A stretch of 64,000 nt of DNA. Source: Mucilaginibacter sp. OK098. Lineage in GTDB: Bacteria > Bacteroidota > Bacteroidia > Sphingobacteriales > Sphingobacteriaceae. Shown here in pieces: positions 50,614-58,115 of this stretch. Both the position numbers and the translations under genes were made by a program. The notes under the pieces are model-generated. The model saw only the letters and a program-made list of their open reading frames with translations, made no database searches and was not told the origin of the DNA. The DNA is taken from NCBI RefSeq assembly GCF_900142915.1, contig NZ_FRCM01000001.1, positions 310,001 to 374,000 of the forward strand, written 5' to 3'. Positions within the stretch are counted from its first letter, which is position 1, and each line of letters begins with the position of its first letter.

Positions 50614-51492
50614 TTAAACCTTAGCGCCCAAGATCCACCGCCATGCCCAGCGGGTGGTATTGTTGAAGCCTTTCCAGCTGTCAACAAAGTTTATAATATC
50701 CTTAAGGCAGGTTTCGCTGAATTTCTTTTTGAAATTTGCTGATGCCAGTTTGTACGCTTGTTCAGGGTTCTCAAGGCCTATGCGTTCATAGATCTCTTTT
50801 TTCACATACATGGTGCGCACAAACAGGATATTAAATAAAATTACAAAGCTGTATAAGCTTCGTTTAATATAGGCTGCCTTTTCGGCGTACTCCTTTAAAA
50901 GGCTTTTGGTGAAAAGGATATGCCGCCCTTCTTCAATGTTGTGCAGATCGAACATCTTTTTCAATACCGGGTAGATATTAGGCGCCCGGCGTACATAGTT
51001 TCCGTAAACATCAGTCACCAGCTCAACTGATACGCTTCCCATAAACAGATAATCAGCCGGCAAATACTTATTACTGAACTCGCCAAAAAACTTATGCATT
51101 CCTGATTGCCTGATCGGGCTGCCACCTATTTTGGCGATAGCCTGGCCAAACATTTCCTGGTGCCTGAATTCTTCTATCAGCTCGCGTAATAAAAAGCGAT
51201 GTTCAACATTTTCTAATGGGAGGGTAAGGATATGCCTGGTCATAAACAGGCAAAACAGGCATTCGCCCCATGCGTAAGAGGCAATCACCTGTACTAATTC
51301 GTGCCTGCCAAGATCTAATTTTTGGACAGGGGTAAGGGTGTCATATATTTCAAGGCCCTGGAGTGAAGTTAGTATTTCGGGCAAAAAGATATCTTCCGAC
51401 GTTGGTTCCAACTGCCAGGGGATATAGGTTTCCGGCATTAAGGGATGTTCCTTACTGATCTTTATCAGGCGCTCAACTTCTTGTACATCCAT
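50614..51492 (-). CDS. AurF-like diiron oxygenase
   Basis: 292 residues from the ATG at 51492 (MDVQEVERLIKISKEHP). The open frame runs 15 codons further, but those codons are family A repeat sequence. Helical protein with diiron ligand motifs: LLRELIEEFRHQEMFG (E-x3-H type), SVELVTDVYG, and HNIEEGRHILF (H-x3-E-x2-H). This is the AurF/PF11583 group, which uses a mu-oxo diiron centre to oxygenate amines or other substrates. Substrate unknown; no biosynthetic neighbours. Confidence 0.87.
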   Translation of the reverse strand: MDVQEVERLIKISKEHPLMPETYIPWQLEPTSEDIFLPEILTSLQGLEIYDTLTPVQKLDLGRHELVQVIASYAWGECLFCLFMTRHILTLPLENVEHRFLLRELIEEFRHQEMFGQAIAKIGGSPIRQSGMHKFFGEFSNKYLPADYLFMGSVSVELVTDVYGNYVRRAPNIYPVLKKMFDLHNIEEGRHILFTKSLLKEYAEKAAYIKRSLYSFVILFNILFVRTMYVKKEIYERIGLENPEQAYKLASANFKKKFSETCLKDIINFVDSWKGFNNTTRWAWRWILGAKV

Positions 51493-51502
51493 AATTTGGG
51501 GG

Positions 51503-51597
51503 AAGAGAGAGTCAGGAGTCATGATGACAAGAAGCAAGAGAAAAAAGCTTGATATCTACTTTCTTTCCTGATTCTTGTCATCTTGATTCTTGACTCT
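51503..51597. repeat. Family A inverted repeat, copy 3
   Basis: Left arm AGAGAGTCAGGAGTCATGATG and ACAAGAAGCAAGAG (51506-51540); right arm TTTCCTGATTCTTGTCATC and TTGATTCTTGACTCT (51563-51597). It separates the VOC gene from the diiron gene. Confidence 0.78.
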
Positions 51598-51632
51598 AAT
51601 AAAGTATACCTTAAATAACGGCAACTGGTTGC

Positions 51633-52061
51633 CTATACAGCAAATAGCTGACCAATATCTTTAAACGATTTAAATTCGAGTGCATTGCCCGATGGGTCTA
51701 AGAAAAAGAGAGTCGCCTGCTCACCGGGTAAACCTTTAAAGCGGATGTAAGGTTCTATCACAAATTTTATGTTGTGGCTTCTTAGTCTTTCTTCCAGCTT
51801 ATGCCATTCATCCCACTCCAAAACAACGCCATAATGCGGCACCGGAACATCATGCCCGTCAACCGGGTTAAAATGATGTTCAACCCTCCCGGCGGGCCTG
51901 GGTTTTAAATGAATTACGAACTGGTGCCCATAAAGGTTAAAGTCTGTCCATTGGTCCGAGCTCCGGCCTTCACTACAGCCTAATACTTCTCTGTAAAACT
52001 TACGTGCTTCTTCAAGATCATAAACAGGAACGGCTATATGGAATGGAGTTAGTTTGTTCAT
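51633..52061 (-). CDS. VOC (glyoxalase-like) family protein
   Basis: 142 residues starting at the ATG at 52061 ([29 protein letters not shown]). The frame is open for 24 more codons, but these translate family D repeat words and are not protein-like. Paired beta-alpha-beta-beta-beta units; metal-ligand-type H near residue 8, H in [12 protein letters not shown], and the late [18 protein letters not shown] glutamate. VOC proteins include lyases, isomerases and dioxygenases; the activity cannot be named. Confidence 0.88.
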   Translation of the reverse strand: MNKLTPFHIAVPVYDLEEARKFYREVLGCSEGRSSDQWTDFNLYGHQFVIHLKPRPAGRVEHHFNPVDGHDVPVPHYGVVLEWDEWHKLEERLRSHNIKFVIEPYIRFKGLPGEQATLFFLDPSGNALEFKSFKDIGQLFAV

Positions 52062-52069
52062 TTTTTTTT

Positions 52070-52185
52070 GAGTTAAGTAAGTTAGATTAGGTTGACTGAG
52101 TTGATTAAGTTGGAATTGCTGATCGGATGCCAAGTTTTTAACTACTCACTCAATCAACCTAATCTAACCCAATCAACTTACTTAA
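52070..52185. repeat. Family D inverted repeat, two-armed
   Basis: Left arm 52070-52116 with GTTAGATTAGGTTGACTGAG and TTGATTAAGTTGG; right arm 52141-52185 with CACTCAATCAACCTAATC and AACCCAATCAACTTACTTAAC. The right arm overlaps the stop codon (52178-52180) of the following leftward gene. Confidence 0.8.
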
Positions 52186-54904
52186 CAGTATATCTAAATA
52201 ATTGCCTGCCTATGTTACCATCTTTATCCATGCCTTCAATTATAGCGCGGTAGGTTCCTTTTCCATCAGCATTAAAATACTCAAATGAAGCTGTACCTGT
52301 TGGGTCGGTAATAATATTAGGGTTCCAGTAAATAGTGGTCCTGGTATCTGTTTGATTTGGCTGTAATTCTCTCGGGCCGCTGTACCTTGGCAGGTAAAAT
52401 GATCTTTTTATAACATATCCTTTGGGGGTAACAGTCAGTTCGTTTTTAGGCGGGATCAGATCCCTAAGCTGTGCTAAAGTTATTTTTTGGCCTTCAGGGG
52501 CTTTTTTCATGTTAACAACAATCGCTCCGTTACTATTATTTGCACTATTTACCAGGCCAAGCTCATCTTTTAAAAAGATCTCTACCGATTCAATACCATC
52601 AGCTGTCATATTTGATAAATAATTCACATCAACGGGCATTCCCTTCACAAAAACCTGGACCGGGGTCCTTTTTCCCGCATTATAATCACGCATAACATAA
52701 AAGTTGTCATTTTGGAAAACCATGCCTGTGGCAAATACTTTTAAACAATCTAAAAGACTATTGCAACCCTGCAGCATATTTGGAGTAACAAGGTGGTCAG
52801 GCTCACTGCTTAAGCTTGATAAGCTACTGTAGTCCTTGTGAGTAACCAATTTTTTAATTCTTGTATCCTTAATAACCACCTCTTTTAAAATATGCGAATT
52901 ACTGACCTGTACTTTGCTGTTTTTTAAATAAGGGCTAAGCGTACTGTCAATATTCATTATTTGATCGGGTGCGGCAGGGTTTACTGCAATTTTTTGATAC
53001 GGATCACCATCAACATTTAATATAAGATCGCCTGCGCGCGTGTTGTTACGCGCACTTAGAAATACCTGTGTCGAGTCTGAAAACACTAAATTAGGGAACC
53101 TGAAGCGCCCATCGGCATCAGTAACTGTGTTTGCAGAAAGATTTTTATCTTTAATTTTCATGCTAACGTTACCATTGCCGATAGCCATACCATTTGAGGC
53201 ACGCAACGTTCCGGTAACTGTAATGCCCTGTTCCGGCAGAAAACTTATAGGAGGATATTTATCATTCATTATACCATCGTACGAAAAGCGGCGATAACCC
53301 TGTGTCTGTAATAAAATATCCAGGTCCGCCAGTTTCTTTTCATCAGGATGATTAAAGTAATAATTTGGCTTTTCAATATAGCCGGCAATATCGCCGGTTA
53401 ATAACAAATAGGTTAAAATGGTAGTTTCTGAATTTTCATCAAACGGAACTTTGGCATCGTCAATAACAGTCACAGAAAAATTTCCCTCAACCGGTTTGTC
53501 ATTATTTTTAGCAGTGATGTTTAACTTAACTTTTTGCCTTGTTGTGTAAGATGGGTGATCACTTCCTACAGACAGGTTTAACTGATCGTTGTGCATTATA
53601 TAAGCAATCCGTTCGCTCAAGGGCTCGCCATCATCAGCAAAAAGTGTTACCTGTACAATTCCAGTAGGAAATTTGCTTTTTGCTACCGAGGCGGTATAAA
53701 CCTGGTTTTGTAATTTAGTTTGGGCAGCAAAAGCAATTGCACCGCTTGATTTTGCCAATATGAAAAATGTTTTACCCTCGTTTTCTTTTACAAATGCAGG
53801 GTCTGACAATAATTTTATTTTCAAAACCTCCGGATCTGTATTATCTATATTTACAGTAGTTGCATCAGCCAATACTTTGGGCAAATCAGGAGTTGCAATA
53901 GTTCCATCAACAAAAGCTACGTTGGCTTTGTAGGTTTTACCATCTTCAGGTGTTAATTGAAAAAAGCCCATGCCCAGGTGTGAAGAACTGAATTCTGCTA
54001 CCACTTTATTGGTATTATCGGTAATGGTGCCTTTTACATCAATACCCAGGCCATCAGGCTTTAAGGCTTTAAAAGCTACTTTTGATGGGATGCCACTTAT
54101 TAATTGTCCGCCTTCAGGGAAAAACTGCATGTCGTTTGGCTGGGAGACAGATTTTAGGGAGAATTTACTGGTACCCTGTTTTCTTTCACCCCTGTCAATA
54201 ACTGTAATTAAGGCTGCAGAATCTAATCCTATATTTTTTGTATTGACAAAGCTGATATCAATAAAGCCATTTTTATCAGTTACTCCCTTTCCCTTTATTA
54301 GTTCATCGTAATCTTTTTCAACTGTCCAGCTTACCTTTTTATCGCTGTAGGGTTTGCCCTCATCATCTTTGTAGTATATACCCGCCGTTATTTTTGAAAA
54401 CTTACTTGAAACAGATCTTTTTAAAGAAATTTGGGTTGATAAGTTGTTGTTTATTGCGTCGCCAATGGTAATGCTTTTATTAAAAAAATAGTCTGATCCG
54501 AAATTGTTCATCCAGTTTGTATAGGCTACTACCCGGTAATTTCCTTTTTTGTAGGTGAATTGGGAAAGTGCAATGTCTGCCCATGAAACGCTATTTTTTA
54601 CCGGGATCTTTAACGATTCTACCAGTGAATCCTTAGCTGTTAATATATCAACATATATAATTTTACTTATTGGCGAGGGCAGATGCTCATCCATTGTCAA
54701 ATATGCTTTAAACCATATGGTATCGCCTAAAGCATAGTACGGCTTATCAAAATGAAGGTAAACTCTTTCAATGGGCCTGTCATTGTAAAGCTTGGCAGTT
54801 TTGGTCATTATTTTATTTAAAACAGGCACATCCTGTGCGGCTGCCGTTAAATAAAAAAAAGCTAAAAATAAGGATAGTATAGAAATGGTCTTTATAAATC
54901 TCAT
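52178..54904 (-). CDS. MG2/carboxypeptidase-regulatory/TonB-plug domain protein, exported
   Basis: 908 residues. Signal peptide (ISILSLFLAFFYLTAAAQ), then a macroglobulin-like MG2 domain (about 40-150: ERVYLHFDKPYYALGDTIWFKAYL), further beta-sandwich modules with FFPEGGQLISGIPSKVAFKA, a carboxypeptidase-regulatory-like fold (about 540-630, GNGNVSMKIKDKN, DADGRFRFPNLVF), and a TonB-dependent receptor plug-like domain (about 690-800, LLDCLKVFATGM, GIESVEIFLKDELGLV). There is no beta-barrel after the plug; the protein ends with a beta-sandwich (TASFEYFNADGKGTYRAIIEGMD). This combination is common in Bacteroidota as a large periplasmic or surface protein of unknown role. Confidence 0.88.
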   Translation of the reverse strand: MRFIKTISILSLFLAFFYLTAAAQDVPVLNKIMTKTAKLYNDRPIERVYLHFDKPYYALGDTIWFKAYLTMDEHLPSPISKIIYVDILTAKDSLVESLKIPVKNSVSWADIALSQFTYKKGNYRVVAYTNWMNNFGSDYFFNKSITIGDAINNNLSTQISLKRSVSSKFSKITAGIYYKDDEGKPYSDKKVSWTVEKDYDELIKGKGVTDKNGFIDISFVNTKNIGLDSAALITVIDRGERKQGTSKFSLKSVSQPNDMQFFPEGGQLISGIPSKVAFKALKPDGLGIDVKGTITDNTNKVVAEFSSSHLGMGFFQLTPEDGKTYKANVAFVDGTIATPDLPKVLADATTVNIDNTDPEVLKIKLLSDPAFVKENEGKTFFILAKSSGAIAFAAQTKLQNQVYTASVAKSKFPTGIVQVTLFADDGEPLSERIAYIMHNDQLNLSVGSDHPSYTTRQKVKLNITAKNNDKPVEGNFSVTVIDDAKVPFDENSETTILTYLLLTGDIAGYIEKPNYYFNHPDEKKLADLDILLQTQGYRRFSYDGIMNDKYPPISFLPEQGITVTGTLRASNGMAIGNGNVSMKIKDKNLSANTVTDADGRFRFPNLVFSDSTQVFLSARNNTRAGDLILNVDGDPYQKIAVNPAAPDQIMNIDSTLSPYLKNSKVQVSNSHILKEVVIKDTRIKKLVTHKDYSSLSSLSSEPDHLVTPNMLQGCNSLLDCLKVFATGMVFQNDNFYVMRDYNAGKRTPVQVFVKGMPVDVNYLSNMTADGIESVEIFLKDELGLVNSANNSNGAIVVNMKKAPEGQKITLAQLRDLIPPKNELTVTPKGYVIKRSFYLPRYSGPRELQPNQTDTRTTIYWNPNIITDPTGTASFEYFNADGKGTYRAIIEGMDKDGNIGRQLFRYTVK

Positions 54905-55008
54905 GAAATTAGATTAAGCCTGATGCAAGGGCTAATATAGCCCATTGGTATCTAAAATTGATGAAATACCGCCGGGTTTAACATATTTTTACAGTTTTAA
55001 CAGGAATG

Positions 55009-56265
55009 TTACTTAACTACCATCTGGATGGTATTACGGCTAACCTGTTCCATCAATATTATTTTATTGGTTTTTAGTTCGTTTAATGATTCGGTTGAAT
55101 AATGCCTTACCGTAATTAATGTTAAGCCATCGTTATACTTCACACTAAAATCCTGGCCGAGGAGTTTTAAAAGCTTTTTAAAACGGTCTTCATAAAAATC
55201 AATACAAACGGTAAAGCTAAGAGCCGATGTTTGCATCATATTCACCTTTGCCTGGCTGGCTGCAAACATGCCGAAAATATCGCTTAAATGGTTTTCAGAA
55301 ATAAAGGAATAATCTTTAGCCGATAAAGAGAGCAAAGCCTGGTTTTGTTTAAGGATGATAACGGGTTTTAAAAACTCATTCCGGCCGTTTTCCTTTATTA
55401 TAGTTCCTGGTTCACCAGGGTTGGTAAATGGTTTAACCAATAATGGTATTTTAGCGTTTTGAAGCGGCTTTATAGTTTTTGGATGGATTACGGTGGCGCC
55501 ATAATAGGTCATCTCTATAGCTTCTGAATAGGATAACTCATCAAATTTAATGGTATCCTTAAAAAATTTAGGGTCGGCATTTAATACGCCGGGTACATCT
55601 TTCCAGGTAGTTACAGATTCTGCGCCAAGGCAGGAAGCAAATATAGATGCCGTATAATCCGAACCCTCACGACCCAAAGTAGTAGTGAAATTCTCTGATG
55701 TGCCACCTAAAAAGCCTTGCGTAATCACGATACCTTTTTGCAGAAGAGATGGAATTTCCGCGCTGATGCTTGCGCGGGTTTTATCCCACTGCACTATGCC
55801 TTCGCGGTAGGTGTTATCTGTATGGATATATCCGCGTACATCAATCCATTGGCTCTTTATACCTGCTTTATTTAAATAAGCGCTGACAATGCGTGTTGAA
55901 ACAAGTTCGCCGATGGATACTATCTGATCATAAATAAAATCATAATCATCGTGTGGCTCTTCTTCAATCACCCAGTCGATCTCCACAAAAGTATTGGCAA
56001 CATCATTATATATAGCATCAGAATGGTCAAATAGCTGCTCAATTATATCATAATGATATTTTTTTATCTCATCAAAAATAGTATGCACTTCATCATCCTG
56101 GTCAACATAGGCTTTGGTAAGCTTTTCGAGTGCATTAGTGGTTTTACCCATTGCCGAAACCACGATCAATATTTGGTTTCCATCGTATTTTTTAACTACT
56201 TTGGCCAGGTTAACTATGCCATCGGCATCTTTTACAGATGCACCGCCGAATTTAAAAACAAGCAT
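55009..56265 (-). CDS. lysC: Aspartate kinase
   Basis: 418 residues. The kinase domain opens with MLVFKFGGASVKDADGIVNLAKVV (KFGG motif) and contains GEL-V-SRIVSAYL and TLGREGSDYTA (substrate-binding). The regulatory part (about 310-418) holds ACT-type strands LLSLSAKDYSFISENHLSDIFGMF and LSFTVCIDF. It phosphorylates aspartate, the entry into lysine, threonine and methionine synthesis. It is single-function here, with no homoserine dehydrogenase fused. Monocistronic. Confidence 0.95.
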   Translation of the reverse strand: MLVFKFGGASVKDADGIVNLAKVVKKYDGNQILIVVSAMGKTTNALEKLTKAYVDQDDEVHTIFDEIKKYHYDIIEQLFDHSDAIYNDVANTFVEIDWVIEEEPHDDYDFIYDQIVSIGELVSTRIVSAYLNKAGIKSQWIDVRGYIHTDNTYREGIVQWDKTRASISAEIPSLLQKGIVITQGFLGGTSENFTTTLGREGSDYTASIFASCLGAESVTTWKDVPGVLNADPKFFKDTIKFDELSYSEAIEMTYYGATVIHPKTIKPLQNAKIPLLVKPFTNPGEPGTIIKENGRNEFLKPVIILKQNQALLSLSAKDYSFISENHLSDIFGMFAASQAKVNMMQTSALSFTVCIDFYEDRFKKLLKLLGQDFSVKYNDGLTLITVRHYSTESLNELKTNKIILMEQVSRNTIQMVVK

Positions 56266-56388
56266 TATTTAATATATTGGGTTATAACCGTATTTGGCCT
56301 AAGTAATGATTTAATTTGTGAGTAGGGGATAACAGCTCTGTAGTGCTTATAGCAAATAAACAAATAACTAAATACCCTGCTTTCATAT

Positions 56389-56850
56389 TTAATATTTTAA
56401 AAGCTGTTCTTTTGATAAGGACCCATTAAGCCAGCCAGCTTCAATATTAGCTTCATATTTATTATAGAAATTGATAGCCGGCTCATTCCAGTCCAGCACC
56501 TGCCATGACATCCCGTTAAAACCTAATTCTTTAGCCTCCATTATTAGCCTGTCGAATAATAATTTCCCAACCTTTTTTCCACGCATGCTTTCGGTTACAA
56601 TCAAATCTTCCAAATACATCCTGTTTCCCTTCCATGTTGAATAACGGATGTAGTAAACGGCAAAGCCAACTATATGGCCATCCTCTTCTGCAACAAATGC
56701 TTTCCAAACAGGTTTATCGCCAAAACCGGCATCTTCAAACTCTTGTAAAGTTACGGTAACTTCTTCCGGCGCCTTTTCATACAGCGCCAGCTCATTTACC
56801 AATTCCATTAAACGGGGACAATCTTCTTTTTTAGCAGTTCTTATGTTCAT
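56389..56850 (-). CDS. GNAT family N-acetyltransferase
   Basis: 153 residues. NIRTAKKEDCPRLMELVNELALYEKAPEEV, DGHIVGFAVYYIRYSTWKGNRMYLEDLIVTESMRGKKVGKLLFDRL (acetyl-CoA pyrophosphate loop R-G-K-K-V-G-K) and NGMSWQVLDWNEPAINFYNKYEA are the spermidine/spermine-acetyltransferase-like pattern. Substrate likely a small amine but not known. Between two repeat/terminator regions, so probably monocistronic. Confidence 0.93.
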   Translation of the reverse strand: MNIRTAKKEDCPRLMELVNELALYEKAPEEVTVTLQEFEDAGFGDKPVWKAFVAEEDGHIVGFAVYYIRYSTWKGNRMYLEDLIVTESMRGKKVGKLLFDRLIMEAKELGFNGMSWQVLDWNEPAINFYNKYEANIEAGWLNGSLSKEQLLKY

Positions 56851-56872
56851 TAGTTATTTTGTCATTAGTCAT

Positions 56873-56968
56873 TTTTTGAACCATGATTCACTTGATTTAA
56901 AGATTACCTGATTGAAGCGACAAGAATCCTTAAATCCTGTAATCATGTGAATCATGGTTCGAAAAAAT
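56873..56968. repeat. Family E inverted repeat, copy 2
   Basis: Left end TTTGAACCATGATTCACTTG and right end ATGTGAATCATGGTTCGAAA, inverse of each other; inner words GATTTAAAGATT against AATCCTTAAATCC. The ends match copy 1 at 30191-30275 closely although 26.6 kb away. Confidence 0.85.
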
Positions 56969-56975
56969 CGAAATC

Positions 56976-57665
56976 TTAATTATTTTTCCAGTGCTTTATT
57001 ATTCTTTTTCCAAAAATTGTGCTGCCCAGGCGTACCATATTGCTGCCTTGCTCAATTGCAATTTTATAATCGGATGACATGCCCATTGATAGGGTATCAA
57101 ATGCATCGTCTTTCCTGAAAAAGCTTTGTTTTATGCCATCAAAAAAAGTTTTAAGCTCGTAATACTCGTCTTTTATTTGTTTTTCAACATCGGTATTGGT
57201 TGCAATACCCATAAGGCCCCGTATTTTTATATGTTTTAAAGCGGTAAACTCTTCCGACCGTAACAGTTCAATCACTTCGTCAAAGCCCAGTCCAAATTTG
57301 GTTTCTTCATCGGCAATGTAAACCTGCAGCAGGCAATCAATAACCCGCTTGTTTTTCTCGGCATGTTTGTTTATTTCCTGCAGTAATTTAAGGCTATCAA
57401 CAGATTGGATCATGCTGATAAAAGGCGCAATATACTTTACTTTATTGCTTTGCAGGTGGCCGATGAGGTGCCATTGAATATCTTTTGGGAGCTGTTCATA
57501 CTTTTCTACCAGTTCCTGTACCATATTTTCACCAAATAAGCGTTGTCCTGTATTGTAAGCTTCCAGCACTTCTTCAGCGGGTTTGGTTTTTGATACTGCT
57601 ATTAAGGTTACATTTATAAGTTCAGTTTCTTTTTTTAAGCTTTTGATGTTCTCTGCTATGCTCAT
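56976..57665 (-). CDS. YggS/PLPBP family PLP-binding protein
   Basis: 229 residues, the usual length. PLP lysine K26 in LIAVSKTKP, RLFGENMVQELVEKYEQL, WHLIGHLQSNKVKYIAPFISMIQSVDSLKLL, LGFDEVIELLR, RGLMGIAT and LSMGMSSDYKIAIEQGSNMVRLGSTIFG. It is a non-catalytic PLP-homeostasis protein. It is divergent from the DUF4296 gene with only 43 bases between. Confidence 0.96.
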   Translation of the reverse strand: MSIAENIKSLKKETELINVTLIAVSKTKPAEEVLEAYNTGQRLFGENMVQELVEKYEQLPKDIQWHLIGHLQSNKVKYIAPFISMIQSVDSLKLLQEINKHAEKNKRVIDCLLQVYIADEETKFGLGFDEVIELLRSEEFTALKHIKIRGLMGIATNTDVEKQIKDEYYELKTFFDGIKQSFFRKDDAFDTLSMGMSSDYKIAIEQGSNMVRLGSTIFGKRIIKHWKNN

Positions 57666-57708
57666 TTATCCGTAAATTTGCTTAATTAATACGCCGCTAA
57701 ATTACAGA

Positions 57709-58113
57709 ATGCATAAATATATCACCTTGTTTTTTTCAGTATCGCTTTTTTTATTTTCATGTAAAGGTGATAAAGCCCCCGATGGGATAATAAAACACGA
57801 CCCAATGATCAACCTGTTAACTGAAGTACATCTGATTGACGGGCGGGGATACGGACTCTTTCAATCGCCGGACAGCTTAAATAAATATGGGACCAGCAGG
57901 TACGACGCCTTATTTAAAAGGCACCATACCGATTCAGCTCAATTTAAAAAAAGCCTTAAATATTATGCTACTCAGCCAACTGAGTTACAAAAAATGTATG
58001 AACAGATCTTAACAAATCTGAAACAAAAAACAGATTCATTGAATAAGGTGTTACACAAAACTGATTCATTGGACTTGATAAGACGACAACAACTAAATAA
58101 ATCTAAAATATAA
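57709..58113 (+). CDS. DUF4296 domain lipoprotein
   Basis: 134 residues. Lipobox LFLFSC with cysteine 18. The DUF4296 pattern is D-P-M-I-N-L-L-T-E-V-H-L-I-D-G-R-G, then YDALFKRHHTDSAQFKKSLKYYATQP and a helical C-terminus with TDSLNKVLHKTDS. Function unknown; the family occurs in Bacteroidota, frequently in this setting. The mutS2 gene begins 3 bases after its stop, so they are co-transcribed. Confidence 0.9.
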   Translation: MHKYITLFFSVSLFLFSCKGDKAPDGIIKHDPMINLLTEVHLIDGRGYGLFQSPDSLNKYGTSRYDALFKRHHTDSAQFKKSLKYYATQPTELQKMYEQILTNLKQKTDSLNKVLHKTDSLDLIRRQQLNKSKI

Positions 58114-58115
58114 GA

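Noticed and set aside
52178..54904. TonB-dependent receptor
   Set aside because: A plug-like domain is present but no beta-barrel follows it; the chain ends with a beta-sandwich after about 100 residues.
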